In this document: positions 48,379-63,300 of the stretch, piece after piece
Layout: every line of letters starts with the position of its first letter
Position numbering within the stretch: the first letter of the stretch is position 1
DNA from: Musa acuminata AAA Group
Taxonomy: Eukaryota > Streptophyta > Magnoliopsida > Zingiberales > Musaceae
DNA length: 64,000 nt
Direction of reading: 5' to 3'
NCBI RefSeq assembly: GCF_036884655.1
Contig: NC_088342.1
Span: forward strand, 14,184,501-14,248,500
The notes under the pieces: generated by a model
The model's database searches: none
What the model saw: the letters and a program-made list of their open reading frames with translations, nothing else
What the model was told of the DNA's origin: nothing
Position numbers and translations under genes: made by a program

Positions 48379-51300
48379 GACACTTCTAACAAGAAAATTT
48401 ATAAAATTTATAAAAAGAAACAAAACTAAACATGACATTAAAAATAAAAATAAACTTAAAAAGAATCAAATAATTTGCTATGAATGTAAAAAGTCGGGGC
48501 ACTTCAAAAGTGAATGTCCCCAAATGAAGAAGAAGCAATCAAAAAAGAAGAAAGCACTAAAAGCTACTTAGGACAATTCGAGCACATCCGAAGACGAGGA
48601 GCTAACCAACAAAGAAGTCGTAAATTATGCTCTAATAGCACTCAATGACGAGGTAAGTGGCCTAAACGAATCTCATTTATCTTATACTGAATTACCTAAT
48701 ACTTTTAATGATTTGTTTGATGAATGTAAATTAGTTAGTAAAAAATATAAATTATTAAAAAATGAGCATTCTTCTCTTGTTAGTAAATTAAATAGATTGA
48801 ACATTAAGCATGATAATGTAATATTGCCTCCTTGTACAAAATATGAAGAATTAAATATGCTTAAAAAGGAGAATTTGCTACTACATGAAACTTTAGAAAA
48901 ATTTGAAATATGAAACAAATCCTTAAACATGATCCTTGTAAAAAGGGATCATGTTCATAGAAGAGATGAAATCAACTTTGTAAGTAACACTCTCCAAAAC
49001 CTAACCATCTTTGTTAAAGGCCCAACTTTGCATGTTTCACCCCGAAACAAATATAATTTTTGTTACAAATATGGACATTATGCTCATAAATGTCCATTTA
49101 AGAGGTATAATCCATATAAGTTAATTTAGGTCCCTAAAGGAACCTTAAATGACTCAATAAAAATTGATAAGTTAGATAGATCTATTTATGAGAAACCTAA
49201 GGTAAAACGAGTACCTAAAAGAAAACCCTCCTTCTTGTAGATATGTTTACAATCATAAACTAGGACCAAGAGATGATACCTTGATAATGGATGCTCAAAG
49301 CACATAACCGGAGATCCAACATACTTCTCTAAACTTACTAGCCAAGACGAAGGATTTGTCACCGTCGAAGACAACAACAAAGGAAAAATTATTAGAAAAG
49401 AAAATATAGATGGCAAACCAAACATTTTGATTGAAAATATTTTATTAGTAGATGGTTTAAAGCAAAGAATACAGTTTCGAATAATACCATCTGGTACGGG
49501 CGGTATGGACCAAAACGATAGGATACCAGTACACGGACCGCCCGCTACCGGACGGAACACATAATATCGCCCCGTATCAGACGTTACAGGGTTATGTCGG
49601 GTGGTAACAGTCGAAATTTCGATCGTTACCGCCCGACACAGCTTGCTGACGGCCGATTTCAACCAATTAGTTGATCATTGGAGCCCTTTCTCATAGATTT
49701 TTAAACTCTTCTTCACTATTATTTCATTCTATTTCACTCTCATAATAACTATCTCAAACTCTTTTTTTCTCACATTTACACTCTCTAAACTCTACAAAAC
49801 AACAATTTGTAAATTGAATGAAGGCTAATTTAGGAAGACTAAGAGAAAGAAGTTTCTTTAATTAGAGAGCAATTAAGATCTTTAATATTATGATTAGTGT
49901 ATTTAATATTGAGTAATTCGAAATTAGACACTTAATAACTCAAATATTTATATTCCATATATATTAAATATTGAAAGATATTTATGATAGTAAAATAAAT
50001 TTAATTAAGTTTTATTAAAGTTATTGAATGCTACGATTAATCGTTTTAATGATGATTTAATCAAACTTTAATCGTATTATGAAGAATCACAGTACGGTGA
50101 TAGTTGGTCATACTTCTCCAAAAAATAGTATGATCCAGAGCAGTAGATCAATAGCGAAAGTAAAAGCTCTGATATTCACCAATATATACCTCAGGAGCTA
50201 CCTCAAACAAATATGATTCATGATGATCAGCCTACAATCATCACCACATTGATGCACCAATGGCATATAGTGTATCAATACACTATGTCGTGGGATCAAT
50301 TTCATGATTGGGTCCGACAAACATATCATATTGATATGTAGATGTATAGGATTGAGGACCCCAATCCACCAACTGTGGAGGCTCGTCGTTCATTTTGGTG
50401 ATAGAATCAACAATCAGGTACATCTACATATGTGATTATTTAATTTATTTAATTTTTAGAGTTTATATTATAATAAAATAGTCTAATAATTCAAATGATT
50501 TTTATATAGATATTTCAATATTTACAGAAGAAAAATTCGTAACGAACTGAAATACGAATCTTGCACAAAACTATTTCTCAAAGTCCGAAAAAGATATATG
50601 ATACTATTTTTACCTAATTTATATTGATTTTGCTAAACTTATATTATTACTATATTTATTTCTAATTTAAAAACCCTATCCTAATTTTTTTTTAGGTATT
50701 TTCGGAGGATTTTACGCCTAATTTAGGTGTACCGCTCGATACACCCTAGCGTACCACTCGGTACACGGTATCGTATTATATCGAGCCTACCTCGAAACAC
50801 CGATATGATTCGATATTTCAATTCTTGGTTTAAAGCATAACTTTTTAAGCATTAGCCAATTATGTGATAAAGGTTACAACATTAAGTTCAAATCTAATAC
50901 TTACATTATAGAAATATCATACATGAATAGATCTTTAATTGCCTTAAGGACCAACAATGTCTATACCATTGATCTTGATGAGTTTTGTAATGAAACTGGC
51001 TTTTCAGTTTTAAATAATGATGTTTGGCTTTAGCATAGGAGGTTAGGTCATGCTAGCATAAAACTAATCTCTCAAATTTCATTTAGAGAACTTGTAAGAG
51101 GAATCCCTAACATCAAGTTTGTCAAAGATGTGATGCATGTCAACTAGGCAAACAAATAAAAGGTAGTTTCAAGTCAAAGAATCAAATAAGCACATCTAGA
51201 CCATTGCAATTGATCCATGTGGATTTATTTGGACCAATTGATACAACAAGCCTAGGAGATAGTAAATACGCCTTTATAATTGTTGATAATTATAGTAGAT

Positions 51301-54300
51301 ACACTTGGACATACTTCCTGACACACAAAAGTGATTGTTTAAATATTTTTTAAAATTTTGTAAACTCGTTCAAAATGAAAAAGGCTTTATGATTGCATCT
51401 ATATATAGTGATCATGGTGGTAAATTTCAAAACTATGATTTTCAAAACTTTTGTGAATCAAATGAGTACAACCATAATTTTTCTACTCTAAGAAACCCAC
51501 AACAAAATGGAGTAGTTGAAAGAAAAAATAGGAACTTACAAAAAATGACAAGAACCATGTTAAACAAATATACCCTACCCAAATATTTTTGGGCCAAAGC
51601 CATTAGCACGGCATGTTATGTCATGAATAGGGTTCTAATAAGACCATTATTTTTTAAAACTCCCTATGAGTTGTGGAATAACAAAAAACCCAATGTTTTA
51701 TATTTTAAAGTTTTCGATTGTAAATATTTTATTTTAAACGAAAAAGATGCCTTAAGAAAATTTGATGCAAAATCCGATGAAGGTATTTTTCTTTGTTATT
51801 CTTCTACTTCTAAAGCATTTCGTATATTTAATAAAAGAAGCTTAGTTATAGAATAATCTATTCATGTTATTTTCAATAAGATTTTCGAATCTAAGAAAAA
51901 TAATTTTGATGATGATTTTGATTTTGATGGTTTAAATTTGAATGAATCCACTCCTCTCACTAGCAAATTGGATGCATCTTCTTCTAAAGAATCCTACCTA
52001 AGGATTGAAAGTATGTAGGTGTTCATCCTAAGGAGCTAATCATTGAAGACCCTTCAAAAGGTGTTCAAACTCGTTCTTCTCTTAAAAATTTTTATGCGAA
52101 TGCAGCCTTTTTATCTCAGATTGAACCTAAATGTATTTACGAGGCCCTGAAAGATAATTCATAGGTTATTGTAATACATAAGGAATTAAATCAATTTGAG
52201 AGAAATGATGTATAGAAGCTTGTTTCTAAACCTAGTGACCATTTGATAATTGGTACTAAATGAGTCTTCAGAAACAAGCAAGATAAACTTGGTATCGTGG
52301 TTAGAAACAAGACTAGATTAGTGGCCAAAGGATTCAACTAAGAAGAAGGTATCGATGAAGAAACCTTCATTCCTGTGACTAGTCTTGAAGCTATAAGGAT
52401 TCTCCTTGCCTATGCTAGTTATAATAATTTGAAGTTATTTCAAGTGGATGTTAAAAGTGCTTTTCTTGATAGTTTTATTTCCGAAGAAGTTTATGTTAAA
52501 CAACCACCTGGATTTGAAAATATCACTTTTCCGAATCATGTTTTTAAATTGTCTAAGGCTCTCTATAGTTTGAAACAAGCTCCGAGGGCTTGGTACGAGA
52601 GATTTAGTTTCTTTCTAATTAAGAATAATTTTATGAAAGGCAAGGTCGATACTTTATTGTTTGTAAAATATTTTGAAAATGATTTTCTTATTGTTCAAAT
52701 TTATGTTGATGATAGGTAGTTTATTATACCTCATAACAACTAGACTCGATATTATGTTTAGTGTTGGACTACGCGCTAGGTTTCAATCTAAACCCAAACA
52801 ATCTCACCTAATAGCTGTTAAGAGAATTTTAAGATATTTAAAAGGAACTCATAATCTAGGATTATGGTATCCAAAATCAAAAAATTTTAAATTAATGGCC
52901 TATGCCGATGCCGACTTTGGTGGATGTAGAATAGATAGAAAATCTACATTTGGTACATGTCAACTCTTAGATCATGCACTTGTTTCTTGGCCTTCCAAAA
53001 AATAAAACTCGACTGTATTATCTACAACCGAAGTTGAGTATATAACAACAGGTCCATGTTATGTACAAGTTATCTGGATGAAGAACGCTTTAGAAGATTA
53101 TGGAATTCACTTGAAAAACATACCCATAAAATGTGATAACACTAGTGCAATATATTTAATAAAAAATCTCATTCAACACTCTAGAACTAAACATATTGAT
53201 ATTATGCATCATTTTATTAAAGATCATGTTAATAATCATGATATATATTTAGAATTTATTGATACAAAGCATCAATTAGCAGATATTTTTACAAAACCAT
53301 TGAATGAACAACAGTTTGATTTCATTAGAAGAGAATTAGGCATGCTAAATCTTCCAAATGCATGAATTCCTTTTTCGGATTTCTTAGCATTTCATAACTT
53401 GAATTTTTTTTTAAAATCGAGATCGTCTTTCTATTTACAAAAGAAGAGCATTAATTCATGGATTTTTTATTAATAACTTGATCTTTTATAAATTCCTATG
53501 AATCCTTTTTCCTTCTATTTACAAGAAAAGAGAATTGATTTATGAAGTTTTATTCATGGATTTTTGATTCTTCATTTGATGATCCTTTCCTAGGAATTCT
53601 TCCTTACTTTACTCACGAAAGAAGAATTTTTATTCATGGACTTTCAGTTTGTGATAATCATTTGCAAAAATAGGGATTTGATTTTAAAAAACATATCTTG
53701 TTCCTTTATAATGAATCCTTTCTCCTTGCGATAGTAGAGGCTTTTAGAATGAATTCCTCCCTTACTCTTTTTCCTGTTCTTCTTTTTTTTTATATAACAA
53801 AGGAAGAAAGAAACTTGCACATCTTAAGAAGAACCAAAAAACTCATGCACATCTAAAGCAAAAATGCTACCTTCTTATTTTTCTTGCAAAGTTTTTATTT
53901 AACTTCTCATTTTTGCTAGCATGGATAAAATGGTATAAAACTTACTTAATATATTTTTAAACACTTGTATTGTTGAATGGCTCCTTTTTGTTAATGGCAA
54001 AGGGGAAGAAATGATGATTGGTATCAAAATGTTGATTTAAGTATGAAAAATAATGAATGTTTGGTATCATGAAATGATGAATGGTATCATGTTCAAAATA
54101 TTGATTTAATGTATAAAGTGATAAATGCTTAAATTTTTAATGTGTTAGTATCATGTATGATATGCCCAAAGTGATGTTGATTTATTTTTGTTATCATGCA
54201 TGAAGTGAGGATGAAATGTAATGATTTGAATTTGTGCATATTTTAATAATGCATAACATATTGATATTTTGATATGATATATTGCATTGAATCACTATGA

Positions 54301-57300
54301 TCGAAAGTGTTTAACTTGAATTCAAAGGTTGTTATTCCTTATAAATTTAAGTTTACTTTATCTCGATGTGACATATAGATAGGGGGAGTTAAAGTTAACT
54401 CCATCATCAATTGGTTATCATCATCAAAAAGTGAGAGATTATTGAATCTCGGATTTTGATGATGAAATCAATTAATAAATTAATAATCTAATCCATGTAT
54501 TGAGATAAGTGTTGCAAGATTAACTACGATAATAGATAAGGCAAAGAAGATATTGGGCCGGAGTCAAAGATCGAATGATATGGCGAAGATTCGAACGATG
54601 TGCCGGAAGCTCGCCGAGAGTTTGTCGAGAGTTTACCGAGAGTTCGTCAGGAGTTCGTCAAAAGCTCGCCGAGAGTTCATCGGGAGTTCGCTAAGAGTTC
54701 GTCGAGAGTTTGCTAAAAGAATACAGAAAAGTTCACCGGAAGTTCATCGAGACTTCGCCGAAAGAACGATTGACATACCGAACAAAGATTGCTTAGCTAA
54801 TACTTTAATTGTCGTAGTTAGAACTTAGATTGAGCTAGGATTAGGAGGTAATCCCACTAACTCAGTTAGAGGCCAATTGGGCCCAAGACAGGGCTGAGTT
54901 GGGCAGGATGGAAGGACCACTTAGCCACTTGGAGCCATGCCAGGCGGTGACACCGTTAGGGTGGGTGGTGGAACCGCTTGAGGCTCAGCCTCCAACGAGG
55001 ACTGAGCGATGGTACCACCTAGACTGGGTGGTGGTACCGCTAGCCATAAAGGCTATTAGGCGATGGTATTGTTCTATCAAGCGATGGTACCGCCAGAGCC
55101 CAATCTCCGAGGCTCTGTCAGGCGGTGGTACCGCCTAGTGTCAGAGTGTCAAGCGGTGGTACCGCCCAATAATGGCGATGATACCGCCAGTACCCCGAAA
55201 AACCGGGAAGAGATACTTTTTGGATTCAATTCTGAAACATTTGGAGCCTATAAATACCCCACTCCTTTCTGCATGAAAGGGTAACAAAGGCTATAATAAA
55301 GTGTGAAAAAATCTTTAAGTGCTGGGGTGTAAAAGTGTTGTAAAAAGAGCTAAGAGTCCTCCTATTTCTTCAGCTTTGTAATCATTAGAGAAGAAGTGTG
55401 AGAGTTGTAAGGGTTGTCTCCTAAACCCATAAAAAGGAGAAAACTTTGTAGGAAGGTGGTTGGTCTTCGCTTATTGAAGGAAGACCATTGGTGGACGTCG
55501 GTGACCTCAACGGAGAAGGAATCGGAAGTAGATGTAGGTCACAATGACCGAACCACTATAAATCTGGTGTATTCTTTCCTTACTGCTTTCTTTCACTACT
55601 TAGCTGCATTCTACACTTTGCATTTACTTTAAATCATTATTTTCATTACTTTCCGATACGGGCTTTGGCGAAACGATTGTATCGAAAGAAATTTTCTGAA
55701 TCAACGAAACTTTTATTACTGCACTAATTAGTGCCGTATTGATCCTAACACAATCAACTCAAGGATTTCAAACAATCTCTCCTGGATGAAGGTTATCATT
55801 TTGGGATATAACATTAATTTTTTGTTAAATGTCATGTTCAAGACTTTAAAGTACCTCTAGGCTTTTTTCTGTATATACAATTTGTAATCCATATTCCTAA
55901 CATGTTTTGATTCATTGTCACTCATTATTTTTATGTCAAATTTAACCAAAATTTATCCTAAACCTGGTCATTTTAATTAATTAAGAGTTACAATTAGGGT
56001 AGTCCAGTAACCAAAAACAACATTATAATCTCTTTCAAAAATACTAACCCCCTATTCAAAAATACTGTAACTGATTTGGTTTAACATTGAAACAATTTAA
56101 CTAGTTAGGAAACAAAAAACTAAATATCAACTGTCAATAAGGATATTTTTATTATTTTTAAAAATAGGGGCTCGCTTTAGACATTTTGGTGAGGTGCACT
56201 ATACCGAAAAAACCCAAAACTTGATGTTTTTCTTAGAAAATTACCCAAAAAAATGATAGACAATGTGGCATGGAGCTCATGGTTCCATCATGGTGTGTGA
56301 TCAGACCAGCACATATGGATCCAGTTGATATTTTGAACTATAGAGGTCATGCTCTAAAATTTCTGACACTATTTATGGTATTCAAACATGCTCACTTTGT
56401 CCATGCTACAGAAGCATACATCAACTAAGTAGCAACTTAAAACTCTCATATATATACTAGGCACCACTAAGATGATGGTTAGGACATGGAAAGAGAGATG
56501 TGCTAGAAGAATAAAAAAGATGAGGAAAAAAAGATAGGCGCTGATACCAAGTCAGTTTCTACAAAGAGATTGGCTATGTATCGAATCCACCTAGGATCTG
56601 TATTTTAATTCAATAAGCTTGTAAATCCACATGATATCCATACTTCAAGTCAGATTCAGGAAAGGTGTCAGATTTTTTTGAGTTGCTTCTAGATTTTTTA
56701 GGTTCTTGGGCCCTACTAACATCACTAGTTATGTGACATCGATGGAAGTAGATAGTGAAAACAAATTAATGAGGAAGAAAACCATGGTTAAGAAATGTAA
56801 CAAATAAACACATTTTAACATTAACCATAATGAAGAACTTGACAGGTGAACAACTCATGCTAAAACTAAAACAGTTGGATTGTAGAAAAGGCAAACTCAC
56901 TCCTGTTCTGTGGTTAATCACTCTTTCCATTTGTCCATTAATCGATGAAAACTGAATTTTAAAAGGTCCTGGCCCTACTTCAATTGTCTCATTCTCCAAA
57001 ACAGCATGAGTAGAAGTGTATGCATTCGGAGTCGTTACTGTGTTCACAAGAAGAAAAATGGACAATCAGAAATTATCTTAACCATTCATGCTAACAGAGT
57101 TAAATATGTGTATTTATGATAAAGGTTTAACCACTTGTGAATCAAAAAAACAAGAATCAAGGTCAATAATAAGTTAGGAATTCATCTTTTTTCTGATCTG
57201 CCCTAGGAAAAAGCTTACTGCATAAAGAGAAAATATTTACAATGTAAAGCAAAGGCAAAAAATATATAAAGCCCAAATGATAGAAATCCACCTTTTCTAG

Positions 57301-60300
57301 ATTCTTTTGAAATGAAGTAAGAGTTCCAACCCATTGGAGGCACAGATACTTGGAATACAAGCCAATAATTCAAAGTTTTGTTTGTTGACACTCCAAGGTA
57401 AGCCTCAACATACAATTTCCTCAAATTACTTGTAATATTGTCCACCTCTACAAATTGTGTAGCAATATATTTTCCAGCAGAATCCCTCACAACAAGCTGG
57501 TCATCATTGACCTGACAAAAAAGAGAAACTCAACAACAAAACATAAAGCATACATATGTGACCATGAAATTATTTGCATCTAATAAAACAAACAAATGAA
57601 ATGTGGAAAAAAAATAAAAAATAAAATAATAGCACATACTGTTTCTATGTGTTTCATGCAATTCAATTAGGCTATTAGCCACATACAGCTTTCTTCAGAT
57701 ATACTTGTAAGGAGACAAAATCAGGATGATGATGGTTTTGGCCAATTACATCAACATAATAATGAAGAATAGTAATGACATCTAACAAGTTTCTCTTTAG
57801 CAAAAAAAATGAATATTTTTCACAATCAATGATGCATCAAAACAAGTACAAAATAACATGTCAGAAATTACTGAACAAAGTCCATGAATACTGTTATATT
57901 TGAGCAACAAAATCATGAGAATACTGATTATGAAGATAGCTTGATGAGACAAAAGGCTGATTCAACTTAATTTTATAAACTTGCTGCTATTTAGTTAGTA
58001 AATCTCTATATTACTACAAATGCTTACATAATAACCTAGGCGATCATCAATACCAATCTTACTTACTGGTATTCTTATAAAGTCATCATGGTGCCATCCC
58101 AGAGGATTATATGCCACTACCACCTGGAGAGAACAGCAAGAATAACTTACAAGACTTCAGAAACCTAAAATTGTCTCTGATATCATGATAAAGGAAAAAG
58201 AAAAGAGAAGAAATTGACTTACTAAGCTCTTCCCTGCTGATATATCTTCCTCAGTTGCTGGGCAATAGCTTATATTCAACAAATTGCACTGCAGAAGTAA
58301 CAACCAAACTTAATAAAGGGAATCCAGGATCTTAGGAAAAAATCTCGTACACAGAACAACAGAGAAAATAATAGAATATACAATTTTTCTTTCAGCATAG
58401 GCACATTGAATCCCCAAAGGTTTAATTTTAATGATCAAAAGGACAATCATGTAATCCCTTAGAAATCTCATGTACAGTGTATATATATTGAGCAGACTGG
58501 AGTCTGGACCAAGAATCAAATTTTGATTGTCCCTGTCAGAACAGGCCTATATTTATTTATCAAACCTAGGACCATTTATGGACCATATGGGTTGGTATCA
58601 GTTGGCATTTATTTTTCTCAGTGAGACCAGATGGTACAGGTCAGTATCATACGGTATACAGGTCAGTATCATACGGTATACAGGTACCATATCAGTCCAA
58701 TAGGTTACCATTACTGGTATTGGACTGAGATTTAAATCCTTGAAATGGATAGCCTCAAATCTTTATTTCACTAATAGAACTAAAAAAATTTCAGCAAGGT
58801 GGTAAAACTGTAAAGGAAAATGAAAATGGATTTGATGAGAGAGGAAGGCTAGAGATGGGCTTGACCACAGTTTGATTAGAACCAGAGCCAAATTGAGTCG
58901 GAATCAGAACCAAACCAGCCTGGCAGTTTGACGATTTGGAACAGAACTGGAACCAGGCCTAGGAGGTTCAGTTCTGGTTCCAACTGGATAAAAGTAGAAC
59001 CAATACTGGTAGTTCCAGTTCGGTTCCAATTCTGGTTCAAACTAGCCATATTATAAAAAGAAAATAGCCAACGGTCAAAATTGACAGTTAACTTATCCTT
59101 TGGGCCCAACGCCATCAACCAGTTGGCCCAGTAGCCCCAGCACTGGACCAAGGGGTGGCAAATGATGAATTTACCCAATCATAATGCAATTAATGGCTAT
59201 TTCACTGGTATTTTAGTCATTTTATAATTCAAAAAAATACAAAAAAATGAGAAAAAGACAAATATTGCCTTTTCATAGCTAAATAATAGCTAGTCAGATG
59301 GCATTTTGGGAAGAAAAAACCTCAAAATATCTATAAATAACCCTAAACTTCTCATTCCTCCTCAGACCAATTCACCAAGCAATCATAATACTCTCATAAG
59401 CTCTATAATTGCAATATTCTTTGCAATAGCATTCTCCCCCTCTCCTAAGCTTTCTTTCTAATTTCAACAGTAAGTGGAAGCTCAATGCACCCAACCTCGA
59501 CATTCATGGCCGAGGATAACTTCGAAAGCCCGATTGTCCTACTCAAGAAAGCCAACACTTCACAATGGAGCTGGAGGAAACCGATACAACAACCAAAGCA
59601 ATAAAGTCAGATATTCTTAAGCTTCATTACAAAAAGATCCAAAATTCTGATGACTCGTTTCAGGTGATTTACAACTAGTGCTCTCAAATTTACAAATTTA
59701 AAGGATGTGAGTATGGAATGTTTAGAAAGCATGTTGAGGTGAAACATCCCACACAAGCCAATCTAGACAAAAGCCAGACTCAAATTTTTGGGTACCCTAC
59801 TAATCGTTCTTTCTATTTCTCTATTGAAAAAATAAATGAAGAATTAGTTAAATTTATTTCCATCGAACACCATTCTTTCAATTTATTTCCATTGAACACC
59901 ATCGAACCTTTGATCCGCCATGTTGCTTCAACTCACCAATGACTCTGACTCTGGTGTGGGATTGGCTGAGTTGTGTTGATCCTTGTTAATTCCTACGGAT
60001 CCTCCAGGTGAAGGAAAAGACCATCCTTACTATACGCCAGTCTCTCAAATGCCTTATGCTGCTTGAACTGGGTGGATGCTTGTTGGAGCTTTAAAGAGCA
60101 TCGCCTCGTAAACTTTCAAAGTTTTTGGTCCTTCCTCCACAAAATTTGCTCATCGACTCTTTTTTCATTTAGTTGTCACTTCCAAGTAGATTCGCATCAC
60201 TTCCGCTTTCGATTGACATTCTATTAGGAAATGAGGCGGATATAACAATGTTGATCATACTGACAGCCAATGGTTGACACTTGATAGTGTGGAGATCTTC

Positions 60301-63300
60301 CAATATGAATCATATGTGAAGGACCAACCACATGATAACAAGGATCTCATTTGGTGTAAGGATCCTCCAAAGATGACGGCAAAGGGAGCATCAAAGACCA
60401 TTCTAACAGGAACATATTAAGATAGTGCCAATATTCTCCAGCCTTCAGTAGATGCTGTCCTCTTGAAAGAGGTGCAGAAGGAATCATTCTTGTTGCTACA
60501 AGATCCAAATTTCTAGAGTTACAACTTCAGCTATCAAATAATTGATCAAATCCCAAACTTGTGAAGGTACTTCACCCTATAATTGTTGTTACCACTCCAT
60601 TGGAGTGACTCCAATACCATGAACATCAGCCACTTATAGAAAGAAAGTTTATATATGAATGTGCAATATAAAGTGATAAATTTATTAGTAGCAAGGATGA
60701 GTGCATGAGATTTTCGTACTCAAACCCCTGGAAAGCCACCTAACTTGAAGGTTGACAGTTTTTATTCCTTGCTATTAACAAGTTTTTGCTCAACATTTAT
60801 TCCTTGCCAATAACAACTTTTAGCACTTAGACCCAAGTATAAACTACACCTAAATGACTGTACAAGTATCCTTCATAGTTGCACTTATTCTAATGCTATT
60901 TACTAAATAGTTGTTCCTCTATGGTGCTGCATGTTAAATTATTGAAAGGTCCATCCTTCATTATTCATTATATGAAATTAATCATGTACGACCAACTAAT
61001 CATGTTAAATTATGAAGACACATTGAGCACCATACCAGTCCACCTGGTTATCAAATTGGATGTCATATCATATCAAGGTTGTGCCTACAAACAAACCATT
61101 GACAATTTGATAATATCGAACTTATTGAAATGATGCATGTGACCTACCACCAACTTACATGTACTGGTTCACAAAATGGCAATCTTTGTGGAAAAAGGCC
61201 TGTGATTTACACCAATTAATATATGCTAGTTCATGAAATGGCAGTCTTTGAGATCAACTGCATCTGCATGATTGGCCTAAGCAACTGACTAATAGTAGTT
61301 GTTGTGAGACTTGCGTCTTTATCTCAAGATATGGAATGTTAAATTTTTACCTTGTTTTTCTTTTGTAGTTCTCAAGTCAATTCTGTTAACTTTCAATAGC
61401 TATGATATGAATCTATTACTCATTGTGTTAAATGCACACATAGAGTGATCTCAAACTAAAGTTTTGTTTCCCGACCAATCATTGAACACTCTAGTTAACT
61501 TTTCATTGTGTTTTTATCTTGTTGATAACTTGATATTGTCATCTATCAGATCATGTCTAGGTTCTGCCCAAATTAGATACCAAAGTTTTGTTTATAACAC
61601 ATATTAAGGCCCTTTAAGTTACCCACATTAACAAGAAGGCAACCTTACCAGTGTCTTTTCTATTAAGGACATCTACATATATTTATACATCATTTAGTTT
61701 GCACTGTTAAGCAAGAGTACATGTCCATAGACCAAATCAATAAAGATTTCCATGGAAATGCCCATGATGGCTAGTAGAAATAGATAGAGGCAACAATATA
61801 ACGAGATAAAACCTGGCTGAATTTTGTCGCTGTAGGTTCACAGGATTTGCTTGAACTGGTTAAGCATGAAAGAGCTAAATTGACAACTGCTTCAGCCTAT
61901 AAAAGACAAGCCAACATATAAAAGTAAGAAGAATTATAATAAAAAACTAACATTGAAAATGGGAACAAAAAGATGGATTTTCGAAAAGCTGTAAACCTCA
62001 GAAGCTCCATAAGCAAGACGTTTAGCATAATCATTTGTGGTGTGCTGTTTTGCTGTGCCAGAAACAGCATCATGATGCTGAGCAATGCCCAAAGCATCTC
62101 CCAAGCTGAAGGTAGATGAACCAGATAGTGTCCTCCCTCCCAAGAACTCAATTTGACGTGCTACCTATCAACAAATATATTGCATTTTAGCAAATAAGGA
62201 ACAAGACCAGTTATCAAATATTATAAGCAGTGTAACCCAAGTAACCAGCCTACCTGATAATATCCACTCAGTGTGCGGACATAACGCTTGAATGTTGGTC
62301 GGCTCGTGAAGTAACCAGTCCAATAAGCATTTTCTGAATCTGAATATCTGCAAGCAGTCGAGCAAGCTATTAATAACTTATAAGAATGTTAATTTTATTT
62401 TATCAAAGTAATGAAGTGAGGATTGCATACGGGAAGTAGTCATCAGTTTTTAGTGGCCAAGTCTCATTTTCAGCATTTTTTGCATCAGTATAAATGGACG
62501 GAGTAGAATATAGTGCATGGACACGACCATCCTGTAATATCAATATAACTCATAGTTTCATTAAACCAAATTGTCAGAAATCTAATTCTGACAGTTGGAC
62601 CTATATAAACAAATGAGAAATTAGATAGATTTAAAAGAAAGATAAACCATACAATATAGGCCAGCTAGGAATGTTCCAGACACTTGATTAATCACTAAAG
62701 TCAAGGTTTCAACACCTTATAACATATGTCATCCCTATGATCCCACATAGCTGAGCCATAAATTAACCATCAAAGTACTAGGATTTTGCCAAAAAGTAGA
62801 TCATGTAAACAACAATCCTTGAACATCAATATATACATAGTTAATGACATGAATCACACAAGGATTACTTTTACCATTTTAAAATTGTTAGGAATAGCAT
62901 GGTTGTTTAAGTTTGTGGGAACAGCATATATTTTTTAATTGTTTTAAAATTTTAATAATACAAAATATTTGTATTGCAACACAGTTACACAAATAGGATA
63001 CATGATACCTTTAGGAATGCTGCAGCATGGTTCACAAAGTACACATGCCAAAATTTTGACATAGTACAAATGCATAGGTTAAGAGATTTTGGGGGACTCC
63101 AATTTCATTGTAGTAAATATTTTGTTACATTTTATTGTTAGAACTATTATTCATTGTTTGATATACTTATAGAAGTAAAACATTAAATACCAAGCTTCTT
63201 TATATCATACCAACCCAAATTAAGTAACTTTTACTAGTAATCATTACAATGTAATTCTCAACACCCATATTTCAATTATTATCTTTTCTGTACAAATTGT

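Larger units (their letters stand above)
46062..55750 (+). mobile_element. Copia F: Sirevirus-like (Maximus/SIRE) retrotransposon, 9.7 kb with nested hAT copies
   Basis: LTRs are at 46062-47593 and 54443-55750. The internal region has gag with an Asp run and zinc knuckles, protease, integrase, RT, RNase H and a 1-kb non-coding spacer before the 3' LTR, as in Sireviruses. It is interrupted by hAT derivative G at 49463-50827, and its 5' LTR by a 228-bp MITE. RT has an internal deletion. It is antisense in intron 9 of the alpha-mannosidase gene. The 5' end of the left LTR has decayed and no clean target duplication is visible. Confidence 0.85.

Noticed and set aside
46590..55195. Idea that GGTACCGCC palindromes of LTR F derive from the hAT subterminal GGTACGGGCGG repeats
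   Set aside because: The core words differ and the LTR arrays lie outside the MITE limits. The resemblance is likely chance or shared GC-rich hairpin character.
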